The notes beneath the pieces are model-generated. The model was not told the origin of the DNA. It did not search any database and was given only the letters and a program-made list of their open reading frames with translations. DNA of 64,000 nucleotides, from NCBI GenBank assembly GCA_036872755.1, contig JAVHNS010000011.1, positions 248,001 through 312,000 of the forward strand, read 5' to 3'. Position 1 is the first letter of the stretch; each line of letters opens with the position of its first letter. The position numbers were made by a program, and so were the translations under genes. This DNA comes from Orbilia blumenaviensis. Taxonomy: Eukaryota > Ascomycota > Orbiliomycetes > Orbiliales > Orbiliaceae. Of the stretch, positions 1 to 11,357 are shown in pieces.

Positions 1-1
1 C

Positions 2-801
2 TCTGGTAGTCTTCCTTCTCGTCCTGCTCTCGGTGTTCATCTCGACCACTATCACCATCAGGGACTCCCTGCTCTTCAGCTTTCTTCTGTTCATCAGAAC
101 CCTCCTCTTTCCCAAAATCAAGTCTCTGCTCGACAGAACTTCCCAGTTTCTGAATCTCAAGGTGATATTTCGTCTTTCTCTCTCCCTGAGCATCACGTTG
201 GTCGTGGTCCTCATCATCATCATCATCACCAGCTTCCTCTTGATCTTGGACATCAAGCTGCTCTTCAGAATATTTCTGCTCCCGAGAATCCCTTCTTCGC
301 GTATCAGAATATTCCTGCTTCCGAAAACCCTTTCACTTATCGAGGTCCCCCTGCTTCTGAAAGTTCTTCTGCTGGTCATCAGAGCCTCCCTTCTTCTGAA
401 CGTTCTCTCAGTCTGCCTGCTTCTGAGCACCCGGTCCATCATCAGAGTATTCCTGCTTCTGAAAGTTCCTTCAGTCATCAGAATACTCCTGCCTCAGAGC
501 ATCTTGTCCATCATCAGAGTGTTCCTCCTTCGGAGAATCCCTTCACATATCAGGAACCCCCTTCCTCTGGTCGCGTCAATCATCAGAGTCGTCCTGCTTC
601 AGAGCATCTCATCAGTCAGCCTGCTCTCGACACCAGCTATCGTTCTTTCGGCTTCGTTCAAAGCCCAGTTGCTCCTTACCGTTCTCCTCCTCGCTCAGTA
701 TCAGCGTCAGTCCAGTCTCAAGCAGAGATGCCTCCTAAAAGAGTTAACTTGAAGAGCCTCGGTGGCACAGGCGATGCCGGCTCTAGCTCTCCTACTCCGC
801 A

Positions 802-834
<33 letters not shown>

Positions 835-2498
835 AGTAGCTCCCGTCTCAGTCCCAACCCCCCAAGCGAGCATTACTGCCCTTGCAGAGGCTTTCCAGGC
901 TACCTTCGCAGCTCACTTTCAGGATTCCCAATCAGCTGGGCCATCCACTGCAGAAGCCCCTCCATCATCAGGACCATCTTCCTCTTCGAAGTCGAAGAAG
1001 AAGAAGAATAAGAAGAAAAAGGGAAAGGGCAAGGCTGTGGTCCCAGCCGAGGGTGCCGCCATTCTCGACGAATCTTCTGGAAACCAGGCAGGGGACCCCA
1101 TTCTCATCTCTGATGAGGATGAGGGAGGGAACCCAGAGGCCGGAAAGCCCACCCTTGGTAAGTATTATCTCCCCTCCTCTCTTCTTTCTTCTAGAATCAA
1201 TTTGTTGTTAAAAAAAAAAAAGTTGAATTTAAAGCTAACGGTGTCACACAGAGGTGGCAAGTGGTGACGCTGCACCGGCAGTGTTACCGGCCCAAGTTGC
1301 GTACCTGCGGGACAGGTACGAGGATGAGGCCCAGAAGTTGAGGGCCGCAAAGGGGAAGGCTCCTGCTCGCGAGAGCAGTAGTCTCCCTGGAGCGGCTCCG
1401 GCTTCTGGGTCTCAGACTCCGGTCCTGTCCCAAGGGCCAACTACAGAGGGTGCCGAGGGGCCCTTCAAAAAATACAAGGCAATCCCATCATCCGAGGGGT
1501 GGGATATGGATGCCGAACGCCTCGGAAATTTTCCGGTGTACAACTCCGGCGAGGAGAGGGCTGCGGTGGCCACCTTTCCATATTACATGGAAGGTGTGCT
1601 GGACTACGATCCCTTGGGGATCGTAGATGCCACCGCAGCCCCTCCTCCTGCCCCAGTTGCTGCCCCATCGCCGACCCTCCAAGCAGCCCAAGCCCCAGCC
1701 CCAGCCACTAAGTCGCCGGCCCTCCCCTCCGCAGGACTCATCGATTGGGACGATGAGTTCTGCCAATTATTCGGTCTCACGACCCCCTTGGAGGATCCTG
1801 CAGAGGATCCCTCCGAGGAGGAGTGGGACCGAATAATTGCAGAGGCGGAGGCCGCCGCTGCTGCCACCACTGCTGCCACCACTGCTCCCACCACCACCAC
1901 CACTCCCACCACCGCTCCCACCACTATTGCCGTCGAGGGAGAGAAGGGGCCGAAGGAGTCGGGGGTGGAAGGCCGTCCGTTGGGCGGTCTTCCATACCCG
2001 GCTCTGGACGCCGAGGAGCCATTCCCCGTCGAGGACTGGGCCTCTGGCCTGGACCTCGGAGACCTGGAGGACCCGGGGCTAATGTCCCTCGAGGAGTTGG
2101 ACGCGGAGCTGGACGCCTTCTACGGAGGGCAGTCCACGCTGCCGTCGGCCCTCCAAGAGGGCAGGGACGAGGAGGGGGACATCGAGCTCCCCGACATGGG
2201 AGCCAGCTCGCCGCTCACGCCGCTTAGTGCGGTGTCAACGCCGCCGCTCTTCCTTGAAGAGCATGCCACTCCCGATGCCGCCGTCTCGACCACTCCCGCT
2301 CCTCGTCGTTCTGCCCGCGTTGCCGGGGCCAGTGTGGTCCCAGAGTCTCGAGACCCATCTCCGCCACTGTCGGTGGCCTCGGATGGAAGGAGGGAGGGCC
2401 TTAGGGCCCACCCAAGCTTCATCCGCAGGTACCACGACAGTCGTGGAGGCCGGGGAGAGAGGGGGCGTGAGGAGGAAGACGACGTCGACATGGTCTGA
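2..2498 (+). CDS. Low-complexity polyQ/Lys/acidic protein, 5' end outside window
   Basis: The reading frame is already open at base 2 and has no stop up to an intron at 1158-1251 (gtaagt...cacag, phase 1). It then runs to TGA at 2496-2498, giving about 800 visible residues. The first ~240 codons hold a degenerate repeat built on HQS(I/V)PASE and SENPF(T/A)YQ (roughly 240-620). A 12-Gln run follows at 800-835, then a Ser-rich stretch, a basic KKKK-rich stretch near 985-1035, an acidic SDEDEG patch, a Pro/Ala-rich part, a Thr run (1865-1930) and an acidic tail ending EEEDDVDMV. There is no recognisable domain, signal peptide or membrane segment; the basic patch could be a nuclear signal (inference). 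The ATG at 728 (PPKRVNLKS) is in frame, so a shorter protein starting there cannot be excluded. I do not recognise the family. Confidence 0.7.
800..835 (+). repeat. CAG/CAA trinucleotide tract encoding 12 Gln
   Basis: Twelve consecutive glutamine codons (mostly CAG, two CAA) lie in frame in the first gene. Such tracts are length-variable by slippage. Confidence 0.9.
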
Positions 2499-3584
2499 GG
2501 GCTTGCCCTCACCATGGTCGTCGTTGTCGTCACCATCTTGTTTTTGTGTTCTTGCGTTGTTTTTTTTTTTTTTTTAAACAAAGGGTTTTTTAGATACGGC
2601 TACCTGCATAGCACCGGCGTTTTTGGTTGGTTGTGGCGCACGTGGTCACGATACTGATTCTCTCTGCGATGCTTCAGGTTACGCGTATGCCACCTGAAGC
2701 ATTGCAGGGAGATGAAGTTCGTGATTGCGGGGCGTCGGGGGGCGTTTTTTGTTTTTTATTTTGTTTATTTTAGTTAATTTTACGTTTTTTTTTACGGTCA
2801 CATTCTACGTTCTACTTCATCGTGCTGTAGTTTAACCATTAGCTATGTTGGCTTGTAAGGTCGCCTTATGAAGTTCGTAGTTCGTAGTTCATTGTCCATA
2901 GGTCGTAGGTGTATTTCATAGCCTATACCGTAGGGGGTTTGGGTAATTTTCTGGGACTGCTTCCGAATAATAAAACATTTTAAAAAGAAAGCAAGCCGTC
3001 TTGTTGTCTTTCAAGTCGCTATTTATACTGTTTTAAGTTCCCTTTTTTCTATAAACCGTCTTGAGAAACCAGCCAAAACCCCGTACGGTAGATTTAGTTC
3101 ATTTAGTTCGTAAACGTAGTTCATTCAACTTGTAGACGTACACCGTCCTTGTGTATAAATGCAACATGAGGTGATTTATGACACTTCCTACTGAAGAAGT
3201 TCCAGCACGCCCTTGCCAGGCTGTCTCTAGCTAGAATTATAGCATATGCCCTCAAACAATCTATATGAAAACTAAAGCCAGGAGTTCTGCTACAACCGCA
3301 GTACACCGGTTTACAATTTCTATTATGAAGTCTAGTCCTAGATATATATAGCGCATGTGGCTCGAACCAGCGCAACCAAATGAGGTGATAAAAATTATCC
3401 ATCATGCTCGTCCACGTGGGAGATTGCCCTAAAAGGTCTTTCCTTACCATTCACAGTATCACAATTCCCTTTTTTTTAAAGAAATCCACGTTTTCTACCA
3501 CCTCCCACGTTCATAGTTGCCCGAATCCTTATTCAGATAGGAATCTATATATTGGGAAGAAACAACACAAAAATACGAAAAAAA
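2499..3584. other. Intergenic region / 3' UTR of the polyQ gene
   Basis: No convincing gene. It holds a 14-T run at about 2561-2574, a long hairpin at 2660-2711, a T-rich stretch with GTTCGTAG-type short repeats (2870-2910), and an AATAAA poly(A)-like signal at 2969-2974 just after the CTTCCGAATAA context. A 109-codon minus-strand open frame at 3121-3450 has no recognisable features and was not called. Bases 3543-3552 (tctatatatt) are TATA-like, about 35-40 bp before the next ATG. Confidence 0.5.
2660..2711. repeat. Hairpin-forming inverted repeat downstream of the polyQ gene
   Basis: Arms 2660-2679 and 2692-2711 are reverse complements over 20 bp with two mismatches, separated by a 12-base loop. 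The core arm is tgcgatgcttcaggt against acctgaagcattgca. It lies about 160 bp after the stop codon, so it is probably in the 3' UTR. Confidence 0.8.
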
Positions 3585-6118
3585 ATGCCACACAAGGCAC
3601 GAAGTACATCCCAGCTGCTCCTGCTGCTGGTGGTCTCCCTGGCTTCGGTGACCAATGTCTCGGCTCGAGCATTACCACAGTTTTACCCAGGTTCTAATAG
3701 TGGATCTGTACAAAGCGGGGGTAGTAGCAGCAGCGGTAGTGAAGATTCTATGAATATAGAAAACGATGGGATAGTTCCTGCCGATGAGTTTGGAGATGGA
3801 GTACAGATCGTTATTTCCCAAGGAGGAGGAGGAGTTGACATCGAAGGACTGATAGGGGAAGGACAGGGAACTGGGGATATTGTCAATAATTACCAAGACC
3901 CAAGTCAACGTGTTAATAATAATGGCCCAAGCATGGAACTCGAAGCCGCACAAGGTCGCATTGAAGAAGAAGAAGAAGAAGAGCAAGAACCGGATCAAGC
4001 GTCATTCGCTACCCAGGCTGATGAGTTTTTGGAATATGATGATGGATACGCTGATGCGGGATATTATCCTGATCAAAGCGCGCTGGATGAGGATTTGTTG
4101 TACACTGGTGGCGGACGGCAGTTTGATGTCGCGCCGGAGGGGGTGCCGCGTGTGCTTGGGGAGTTGTTGGATACCCAGTCTGCCGCAGGTACTAATCCCG
4201 TGGGGACGGCTACGGTGGCTAGGCAGGGGGATACTGGATCTTCTGTACAGAATGGAGATGCACCGGCGGGGAGTCCACTCTCCCCGGCGGGGGAATATCA
4301 AATTCTGGCGCAGGAGGGGGAGAATGTGGTTGAAATACCGCAGTTACAGTTGGAAGAGCAGCTGCCGAATCCCAATGCGGTTATATACCCGCTTGATACG
4401 GTGTTAGATCCCGAGGATGTGGTTAATGAGGATAATGAGGTGGATGCGGACGGGAATATGAGGATTCTGACAGAGGCGCCGGATTTGGATGCAAAGTTTG
4501 AAAAGTGGTCTGAGGAGCAGAGGATAAAGGATGAGCAAGAGAAGGCGGATTTGAGGGCTGAGAGGGAGGCGAAGGCGGCTGTAAGTCTAATATACATCTG
4601 TTTCGATCGTTATATCGATGCTAACATATATATATAATATGTATTCAGTCAGAGCGGCGGAACCGCAACCGTGGAGGTAGAGGTAGTGAAGAGGAAATAT
4701 TACCGAAGTATCTACCAGACGATCAACTACCGCCAGAGGCATTTGAACCTGAAATCCCAATCCCATACCGTAATAACTACGGAGAGATAGTGGATGAGTA
4801 CGGCTTCAGACTAGATGAGAACGGAGAACGTATTCCCGAAGTCAACGCTTACGAAGAAGATGACCGAGCTCGAGCTCTCGAGTTGGCTGCAGAAGCGGAG
4901 GCGCGAGCACAAGCACAAGCTAACCAGGCTAACACCAACGCCGGTGCACCGGAAAACACAGATGAAGAGGCAACGATTCGTATGAGAAGAAACAAACTTT
5001 ACAATGAACTCAAGAAGCCCACAAAATACAGATTCCAACCCAATCTAAGCCCATATCTTAACCGGCTGTCTTATAAAGGTGTTCTTGACTACGAAGATGT
5101 GGGGCTCACAGGCACTGAGAACGTTAGTGATAGGAACCGGATAATCAACCAACCATCGATTAATTTTAGAAAACCCCCGTCGAGGAATAAGAACAAGGGT
5201 CAAAAAAGAACATTTTACGACTATGGAGTTCGGAGACAAGGGCCAAGGGTTTATAGAGATCCTAGGAATCCGAACAATCCCTATAACTTCCCGGGTCAAC
5301 CATACGTGAATAACCTATCAGCGCAGGATATCGAAGACGCGATGGTAGCGGAAGCAGCACTCAACCAACAACAATCCGGCACAGGGGCGGTTGAAACCGA
5401 TAACCAAGAATCTTTAACAATACCACCTTCAAGCGTCAGCGATCCCTTCAACATGTCCCCAGACAAAGTAATGCAATTATTCGAACTACAGCAACAAAAG
5501 GCGGCAGCGGAGGAACTAGCACGAAACTTCGCGACAGGACAACAAACCACCCAAAACACCATGGCATCTGAAGCGGAAGCCGGTACTCCAAGAAATAGTA
5601 ACCTTAATCAAAGGCTACGAACGGGGAATATGCAACTTAACGACTACTTTGATCCTAATTTATACGGCATTGCGAATGAAGCTTTTGGAGGGGGTATGAA
5701 TGGTCTCGCAGGGATGGGACTACCTTTACCACCCGGTGGAAGTCCCTTTGATTTTGATCTTAATTACCCGGGTATAGACCTAAACCCGTCAACAGGGAAT
5801 CAAAACCCCTCTGGCACACGCATGAGTGACTATTATGATGAAAATCTGTTCAGTAATTCCCCTGATGTCATTCCGCCGTCTACTTTAACACCACAGCCGA
5901 TGGCGAGAACCGGGGCACAGACGACGACGAATCGCAATGCGAGAGATGCGGTGCCTAGTGCGGCAACAATGACGGAGTTTGAATTGATTGATTTCTTGAC
6001 GAGGTTAGAGGTCCCCATTGGGGTTGGGGAAGATGTGTATCCCGTTCCGTATTTGAGACAGCTAGTTGCGGAGTTACTTGGGGAGGATGTTCAGGATTCT
6101 ACGCAGTATCAGTTTTAG
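3585..6118 (+). CDS. Predicted secreted acidic, Asn/Gln-rich protein (821 aa)
   Basis: Two exons, 3585-4580 and 4649-6118, joined in phase 0 across a 68-bp intron (gtaagt ... ctaac branch at 4621 ... ttcag). The start is the ATG in aaaaaaATGCC at 3585; the open frame upstream has only a TTG. Residues 1-27 form a classic signal peptide: basic MPHKAR, then a LLLLLVV core, with cleavage expected after VSA. The mature chain is strongly acidic (EEEEEEEQEP near residue 130, many D/E) and later Asn/Gln-rich. Two related motifs near the C-terminus (DYFDPNLYG at ~5638 and DYYDENLFS at ~5827) suggest an internal duplication. There is no transmembrane tail and no enzyme motif. A cell-wall or extracellular role is inference; I do not recognise the family. 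Confidence 0.8.
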
Positions 6119-6683
6119 TAGACATTTTTGTTAGGTGGTAGCTAGGTTATAGGTGTAGATAGGAATCAGGGAATTCTGAATTTGATACTTATATGGCCAG
6201 ATAAACTCCATTCGAAGTTATAACTAAGCTTTCTTTATGTCCATGGGCACTATACATGTTTACTGGAAACAAAGGATACGCCATACCAGCGGATGCGCAT
6301 ATATGTATATGCCATTATGAATACTCGGGATTCAAAAAAAAAAAAAAAAACTTCTATAGATGGTTTACAGGTATTTTACACGCCATCTAGGGTGGGGATA
6401 CCAATAAGATACAATCCTAACTAATAGAAAACTAACATTCCAACTCTGCGCCGGGGAGAAGAAGCATGCATACTGAAGAAAACATATAGCAGATACATAA
6501 ATCGAATACCCTCAAAAAAATTCGCCCAGTCTTTGTACGCTAACCCAAAAACCCTTACTAAAGAACCTGCGCCAATATAGCCATTTGTTCCAAAGTTGTA
6601 TAAGCGCCTACAGTATTGCAATGTCCAATCTCCTCGCCAACTTCCAAAGAAATTTGTTAATATAGATGGTTGAGGTGTGCGAT
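6119..6683. other. Intergenic region between convergent genes
   Basis: No gene seen. It contains an A-run of about 17 bases near 6333-6350 and AT-rich sequence between two convergent 3' ends. Confidence 0.6.
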
Positions 6684-9095
6684 CTAGAATGGGATAACAC
6701 TGGCAGCTTCCTGCGCACTTTTAGCCCTCTCCAGTCTGGCTTGTAGCTCCCTTCTCCTGCTTGCCGACTGGTAATCTTCACTTGCGATATTACGAAGCTC
6801 CGAATCGTCCAGCCCCGAAACGTACTCAGACTTCAAAAGGCGGATAGGCCCATTTTTCCCAAGCAGGTGGCGTTCAACGACCTGGATAACGACATTGTCT
6901 GCGAATCGTGTCATACTAATATCGTAGTATGACTTGAGAATGTCATGAATGTCGCGCACTGTGGTGTTCGTGTTTGAGAGGTTGAAGCTTTTGGCAATGT
7001 CACTTAGGTTGAGGCCGCCGCCCGCTTGTCTATTCTTGTTCAACTCCACGAAAGCTCTTTGTTGCCTCATTGCCTTTTGGTTTTGTCCGAAGGTAGGATT
7101 TACGGTTTGCAAGATTCCATTGTGTTCGTCTTCGATCAATTGGTTGAGTTCTCGGTAAGCCAATGTGACAGCTTCACCTGTAGCCCTCGATAGACTGGTT
7201 TGTAACTTCTTACGAACTGTGTCATCGGAAACCACGCTGTTGAAGACTTCGGCGTTGAATTTACTGACTTTGTCAGCTACGGCGGAGACGTGGGAGTTTG
7301 CGACTGACTGCCATTTTGCAGACTGCTCTCGGAACATTTGAATCACGACGTTATGGTTGATAAGGCCTGAAAGCTCTGGACCACGTGATTCACGGTAGGT
7401 AGCCCTGATCCAGTCATAAATGTCTGGGTGGTCAAGCCTGTTGCCATGGACGTCGGTAAGAATCTCTTCTTCTTCTTCTTCCTCTTTTACTTCTTCATCA
7501 TGCCAGGGTCCTTCTTGTGCTTCACGCCCTTCTGATGTGTCCGGAATTGGAATGGGGGCCTCCTTTTCAACCTCGGGATTCTCCTCTTCATTTTTGAACT
7601 TTCGAGTGTGGCCGTGGGTGTTCATACGAGCTGCGAAGTTTTCATTCATATTCTGGATGTGGGTTCTGATCTTAAGTGGAGAATTTGGGCTGACATAATC
7701 CCTGAACTTAGCATCCAAGCAGTCTGTTACGATCTTTTCGTATTCATTCGCGATTCTGGTTAAGTAGATTCTTTGTTCGGTTGGGGTTGTCCTTGAGATT
7801 CCAAGCTTTGATAGGGACTCTTCGGTTTCGATTACAAGTCTATTGATTTCGTCGACCAGCTTCGGGAATTCATCGCGAACGTGTTCGTAGAGGAGGTGGC
7901 CGAGGAAGGGTTTTAAATTCTCCATACCGGTCTTGTCACGACTGAGACGGCTCCAAGGTGCCTTTTTGAAGAACTCCTTTTCCTTTGCATGACGCTGTTG
8001 GATAGTAACACCTTCCTGGATCTCCTTCGTCGAACGGTTACGAACAGGGTACCATCCATGACGGAGCCTTTCGACTTGATTGGAGGCGATTTGGATTACA
8101 CCGGCCTCATCTCCGGGCTGGACGGCATCACATTTGGTAATGATACCGACGGTGCGACGTCCTTCCGGGTCAACTTTTCGTGCCATCCGGAAGACTTCTT
8201 GGTTGGCAAGATTGTTTCTACCGTCCATAACCGCCATGATTATGGTGCGGGGATCTGCGATGTAGGTTTGGATGAGGTTGCGGATGAGTTCTCTATCCTC
8301 ATCAGTTTGATAGATTGTTGAGTCTAAACAGTATTTTTTTTAGTATCTATATTCTTTGTTGGTAACTTGGCTCTCGCAGAGTGGTTTCTTACTGTGGAAC
8401 AATCCAGGAACATCAACGATGGTCAAGTGTGGATGATGTCGGCCAGAGAGCTCTATTTTGAGGATATCGTTCGAGAACCTCTTATCTGGCGTACCCTCGA
8501 CCTTATCCCCCGGTTCTGGGACACCCATGTACACAGCAGCCTACCTTTTAGGTTAGCAAAAGGGCCTACAAAAAAACAAGTAGTATGATTGAAGAATATA
8601 CCGTATTCAATATGCTCGCAAAGCTCTCCGGGCCGAACTCAGCTTCCGTCATAGAAACCTGAAACTCCAACAGTTTTTTTCTGGTTTCTGGGTCCGCGTT
8701 TGCGTCGACACCGGGGACGATTGTAGCCCTGACGTGGCCTTCATCATCATCTGCTCGTCGAAGTACGATCTGAGTTGCGAATCTAGTACAAAGATCGCTA
8801 GCCACTGGGAAGCTGATCTCGGTAAGACCTTCTAGGAGAGAGGATTTTCCGGAAGATTGGTCGCCTACGACGACGAGCTGGTCGTGGAAAAGTCATGTCA
8901 GTTTGATACTATATAAAACCCTTCGCAAATTTGATCGGATTTCATGATTATATCCAGGGTACACACCTGTGGTAGTGAGATATCTTCACTAATATTTAGT
9001 TCACGAAATTTGTCAATTATATCAAATAATTGGCTTCTTTGTGCACTTTCGAGAGCATCGAGGTTTGAAAAGCTTCCTTGTCCTTTTTTGGCCAT
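6684..9095 (-). CDS. Mx-like dynamin-family GTPase (730 aa)
   Basis: Four exons on the minus strand: 9095-8967, 8877-8602, 8540-8393 and 8323-6684. Introns are 89, 61 and 69 bp (phases 0, 0, 1). The start ATG is in acaATGGCC. The dynamin GTPase motifs are all present: P-loop GDQSSGKSS (residues 48-56), G2 region SDLCTRFATQI, G3 DVPG (178-181) and G4 TKCD (247-250). The stalk/middle region follows, with an inserted acidic loop (EEVKEEEEEEE near residue 480). A GED-like C-terminus contains YYDISMTRFADNVVIQ. There is no PH or proline-rich domain, so it resembles Mx/Vps1-like short dynamins rather than classical dynamin. Dynamins of this kind act on intracellular membranes; the target here is unknown. 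Similar proteins are often accessory in fungi (general knowledge). Confidence 0.92.
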
Positions 9096-11357
9096 TGTTC
9101 TATCTTTTTTTTTTATTGTGTGCTTAAGTACTGATATGGGACTTATATTTGCGAATGGTCCAGCAACGGGGAAACGAAATGATGATTTAAACACTAGAGG
9201 TTAGAAAAAACAGATATGTTAAGCTTGATATTCTAGGATTGGGTGGGTTTAAGTGAGTTGAATACTTTATAGAAAGATTTGCTGGTGTAGCAATATCTCT
9301 TCGAAGGCTCATCCCTAAGGATTATATACTAAAAGGTTGATGATAGCCCCAATAACCCAGCGACAGATGATACCTCAACGTTAGTGAAAAAGTATGCGAA
9401 CTGGGACATCCTTAAGCGGCACAGATAAGGCTAAAAGATGCCCACAGAAGCAACTAGGTTTCCGCAAAGTTGCCTGAAATAACTCCCATACCTTCGATAC
9501 CAACAGAAGGCGCCAGCCCCTGCAGATGCTAGATCCTGCCTCAGCGCGTCTGGGATAATCGACTGGCAAACAATGGATGGTATTACGCATCGGGAGCTAG
9601 CGTCTATGCGTTCCTCCGATCTATCCTTGTATATTGTTCTAGTTGTTGGGTTGTGATACATGTGATCCCAGGAGATTCTAGAAATTTAAGGTGTTCTCGC
9701 CCGATTTCTTCACATTGTTTGAAACCTATTGTAATAGGCAGCTTGAACATCATCGATCGCTTTCTGCCCAGGCATATTCATACGTAAAGAACTAATAATG
9801 TTGTATAGAATCTCAGGATCTACGTAGAAGTCGAAAATATTGTAGCCTCTAACTAGGCTGTGAATAGTAATATTTAAGTCGTTACTAGGATAACCCTTTT
9901 TCAGGCAGCTTTTTAAACGTCAAATAGAGTGTAGACCCTGATAGCCAACCGGGTCAGGTAAAATGCTGCCTGTTTCCACCTTTAAAGCTTTCTAGGTCAC
10001 AAGCCTAGCCTCGTAGGTTGTAAGCATCCGCACATGCATGCCAGGGATTCAAGATCTATTGTTCAATATATCTGCGGTAACTTCCGATTGGTCCTTGATC
10101 TCTATTCTGAGCCCTGGGCATGACCAAAGGGAGCTTGTGGGAGTGAAGACTACGTATTCACTAGTATTATTAGGTTCGTGCGCGTGAAGGTCCCTGATTC
10201 TATGGTGTCAGATCTGCCCTCCGATACGCCTCCGTTATACGCACGATCGATTGTATACATTTGCAATAATGCATATAGGTATTGTGCATTGAATCCTCAA
10301 AGCTGCAGAGCCCCGCCATCAATGCGTCAAAGGATCATCTGCAATAGCCGCTCATGACACCTGCCGGCCCCCCCCTTCCTTCCCACACGGTGTAGAAAAT
10401 TTGAAAAGCTTGAGCCAATTGATGCTTTTTGTACAGGGACCCGGCAAGTTCAGGCAACTTTTCTCATGCGTTCAGTAGCATTCCGTCCGTCCCACAGCCT
10501 TGTCCGTGCCACAAACCAACAGGTTTGCAAAACGCAAAACGTGCAAACAACTTTGTAAACTCTTTTTAATTGGAAGCTCTGACTGCTTCGCGAATCTAGC
10601 TTGATAGGCCTCGCGCTAGGTGGAAATTTTATTTATTAGAACAAAACTTAGAGGATTGCACGAAACTTTCGACGAGATAGCAGGAGGGACGCGATCGCGA
10701 GAGATACCGTGACAGTGAATTAAAGCCCTTGTGAAACGCTACCCTTCTAGGAATATTTCCTTTTTAGAAATATTAAGCGAAGCGCTACGGCTTATTAGGC
10801 AGTTTTCATCCAAAATAGGAAAGTTTCGCAAAAGAAATCCAACACTTGCAACGAATCATATGCTCCTATGATTGACCAGCTCTTGCAATCTCGCTACCAG
10901 ACTGATTTTGTCAGGTCTTGAGCAATTATGGGGCAAAATATGTGGTAGAAACTTTCGAGCTATAAAAGTCAAGTATTTCAAGTAATTAATGCTCAAGCTT
11001 TTCAAATATTCTCTATTCGGGATCATTGAGCAGTCGAAAATGATATCGGAAAAAGGATATTTATTGAGATCATAATCTAGATTTAAGAAAAGGATATCAT
11101 GTCGGGACCTAAATAGGAAAATGCACGATTAAAGCAGAAAGACCCAAACGTTGACTCCAAAGCAACGAATAAAATTCCAAAATCTCAACGTACTTTGAGA
11201 ACGGCCAGCCGCATAATCCAAAGTAGCAAACGAGAAGAGTATCATCGTAACTGAGGAGGCAATACACCCTTCTTTAGAAAAGGAACAGCAACGAACACTC
11301 TTTTTTAGAGGCTCCTATCGAACCCGAGTAGTTAGCACAATAGGAAGATTCCGAGCT
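9096..11357. other. Long gene-free region
   Basis: No coding sequence I can support on either strand. Open frames are short and lack ATG plus splice continuity. The region 9381-9661 (minus) is open in two overlapping frames but shows no domain. The rest is AT-rich unique-looking sequence without obvious repeats. Confidence 0.5.

Noticed and set aside
33..752. Long Leu/Ile/Ser-rich plus-strand frame beginning ATG at 33
   Set aside because: It overlaps in another phase the frame that continues through the intron into the downstream exon. Its composition (CTT/CTG/ATC-derived Leu/Ile runs) is a frame-shifted reading of the Ser/Pro/His/Gln repeats.
3121..3450. 109-codon minus-strand frame with several Cys
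   Set aside because: It has an ATG but no signal peptide, domain or splice context, and it overlaps the promoter of the secreted acidic protein.
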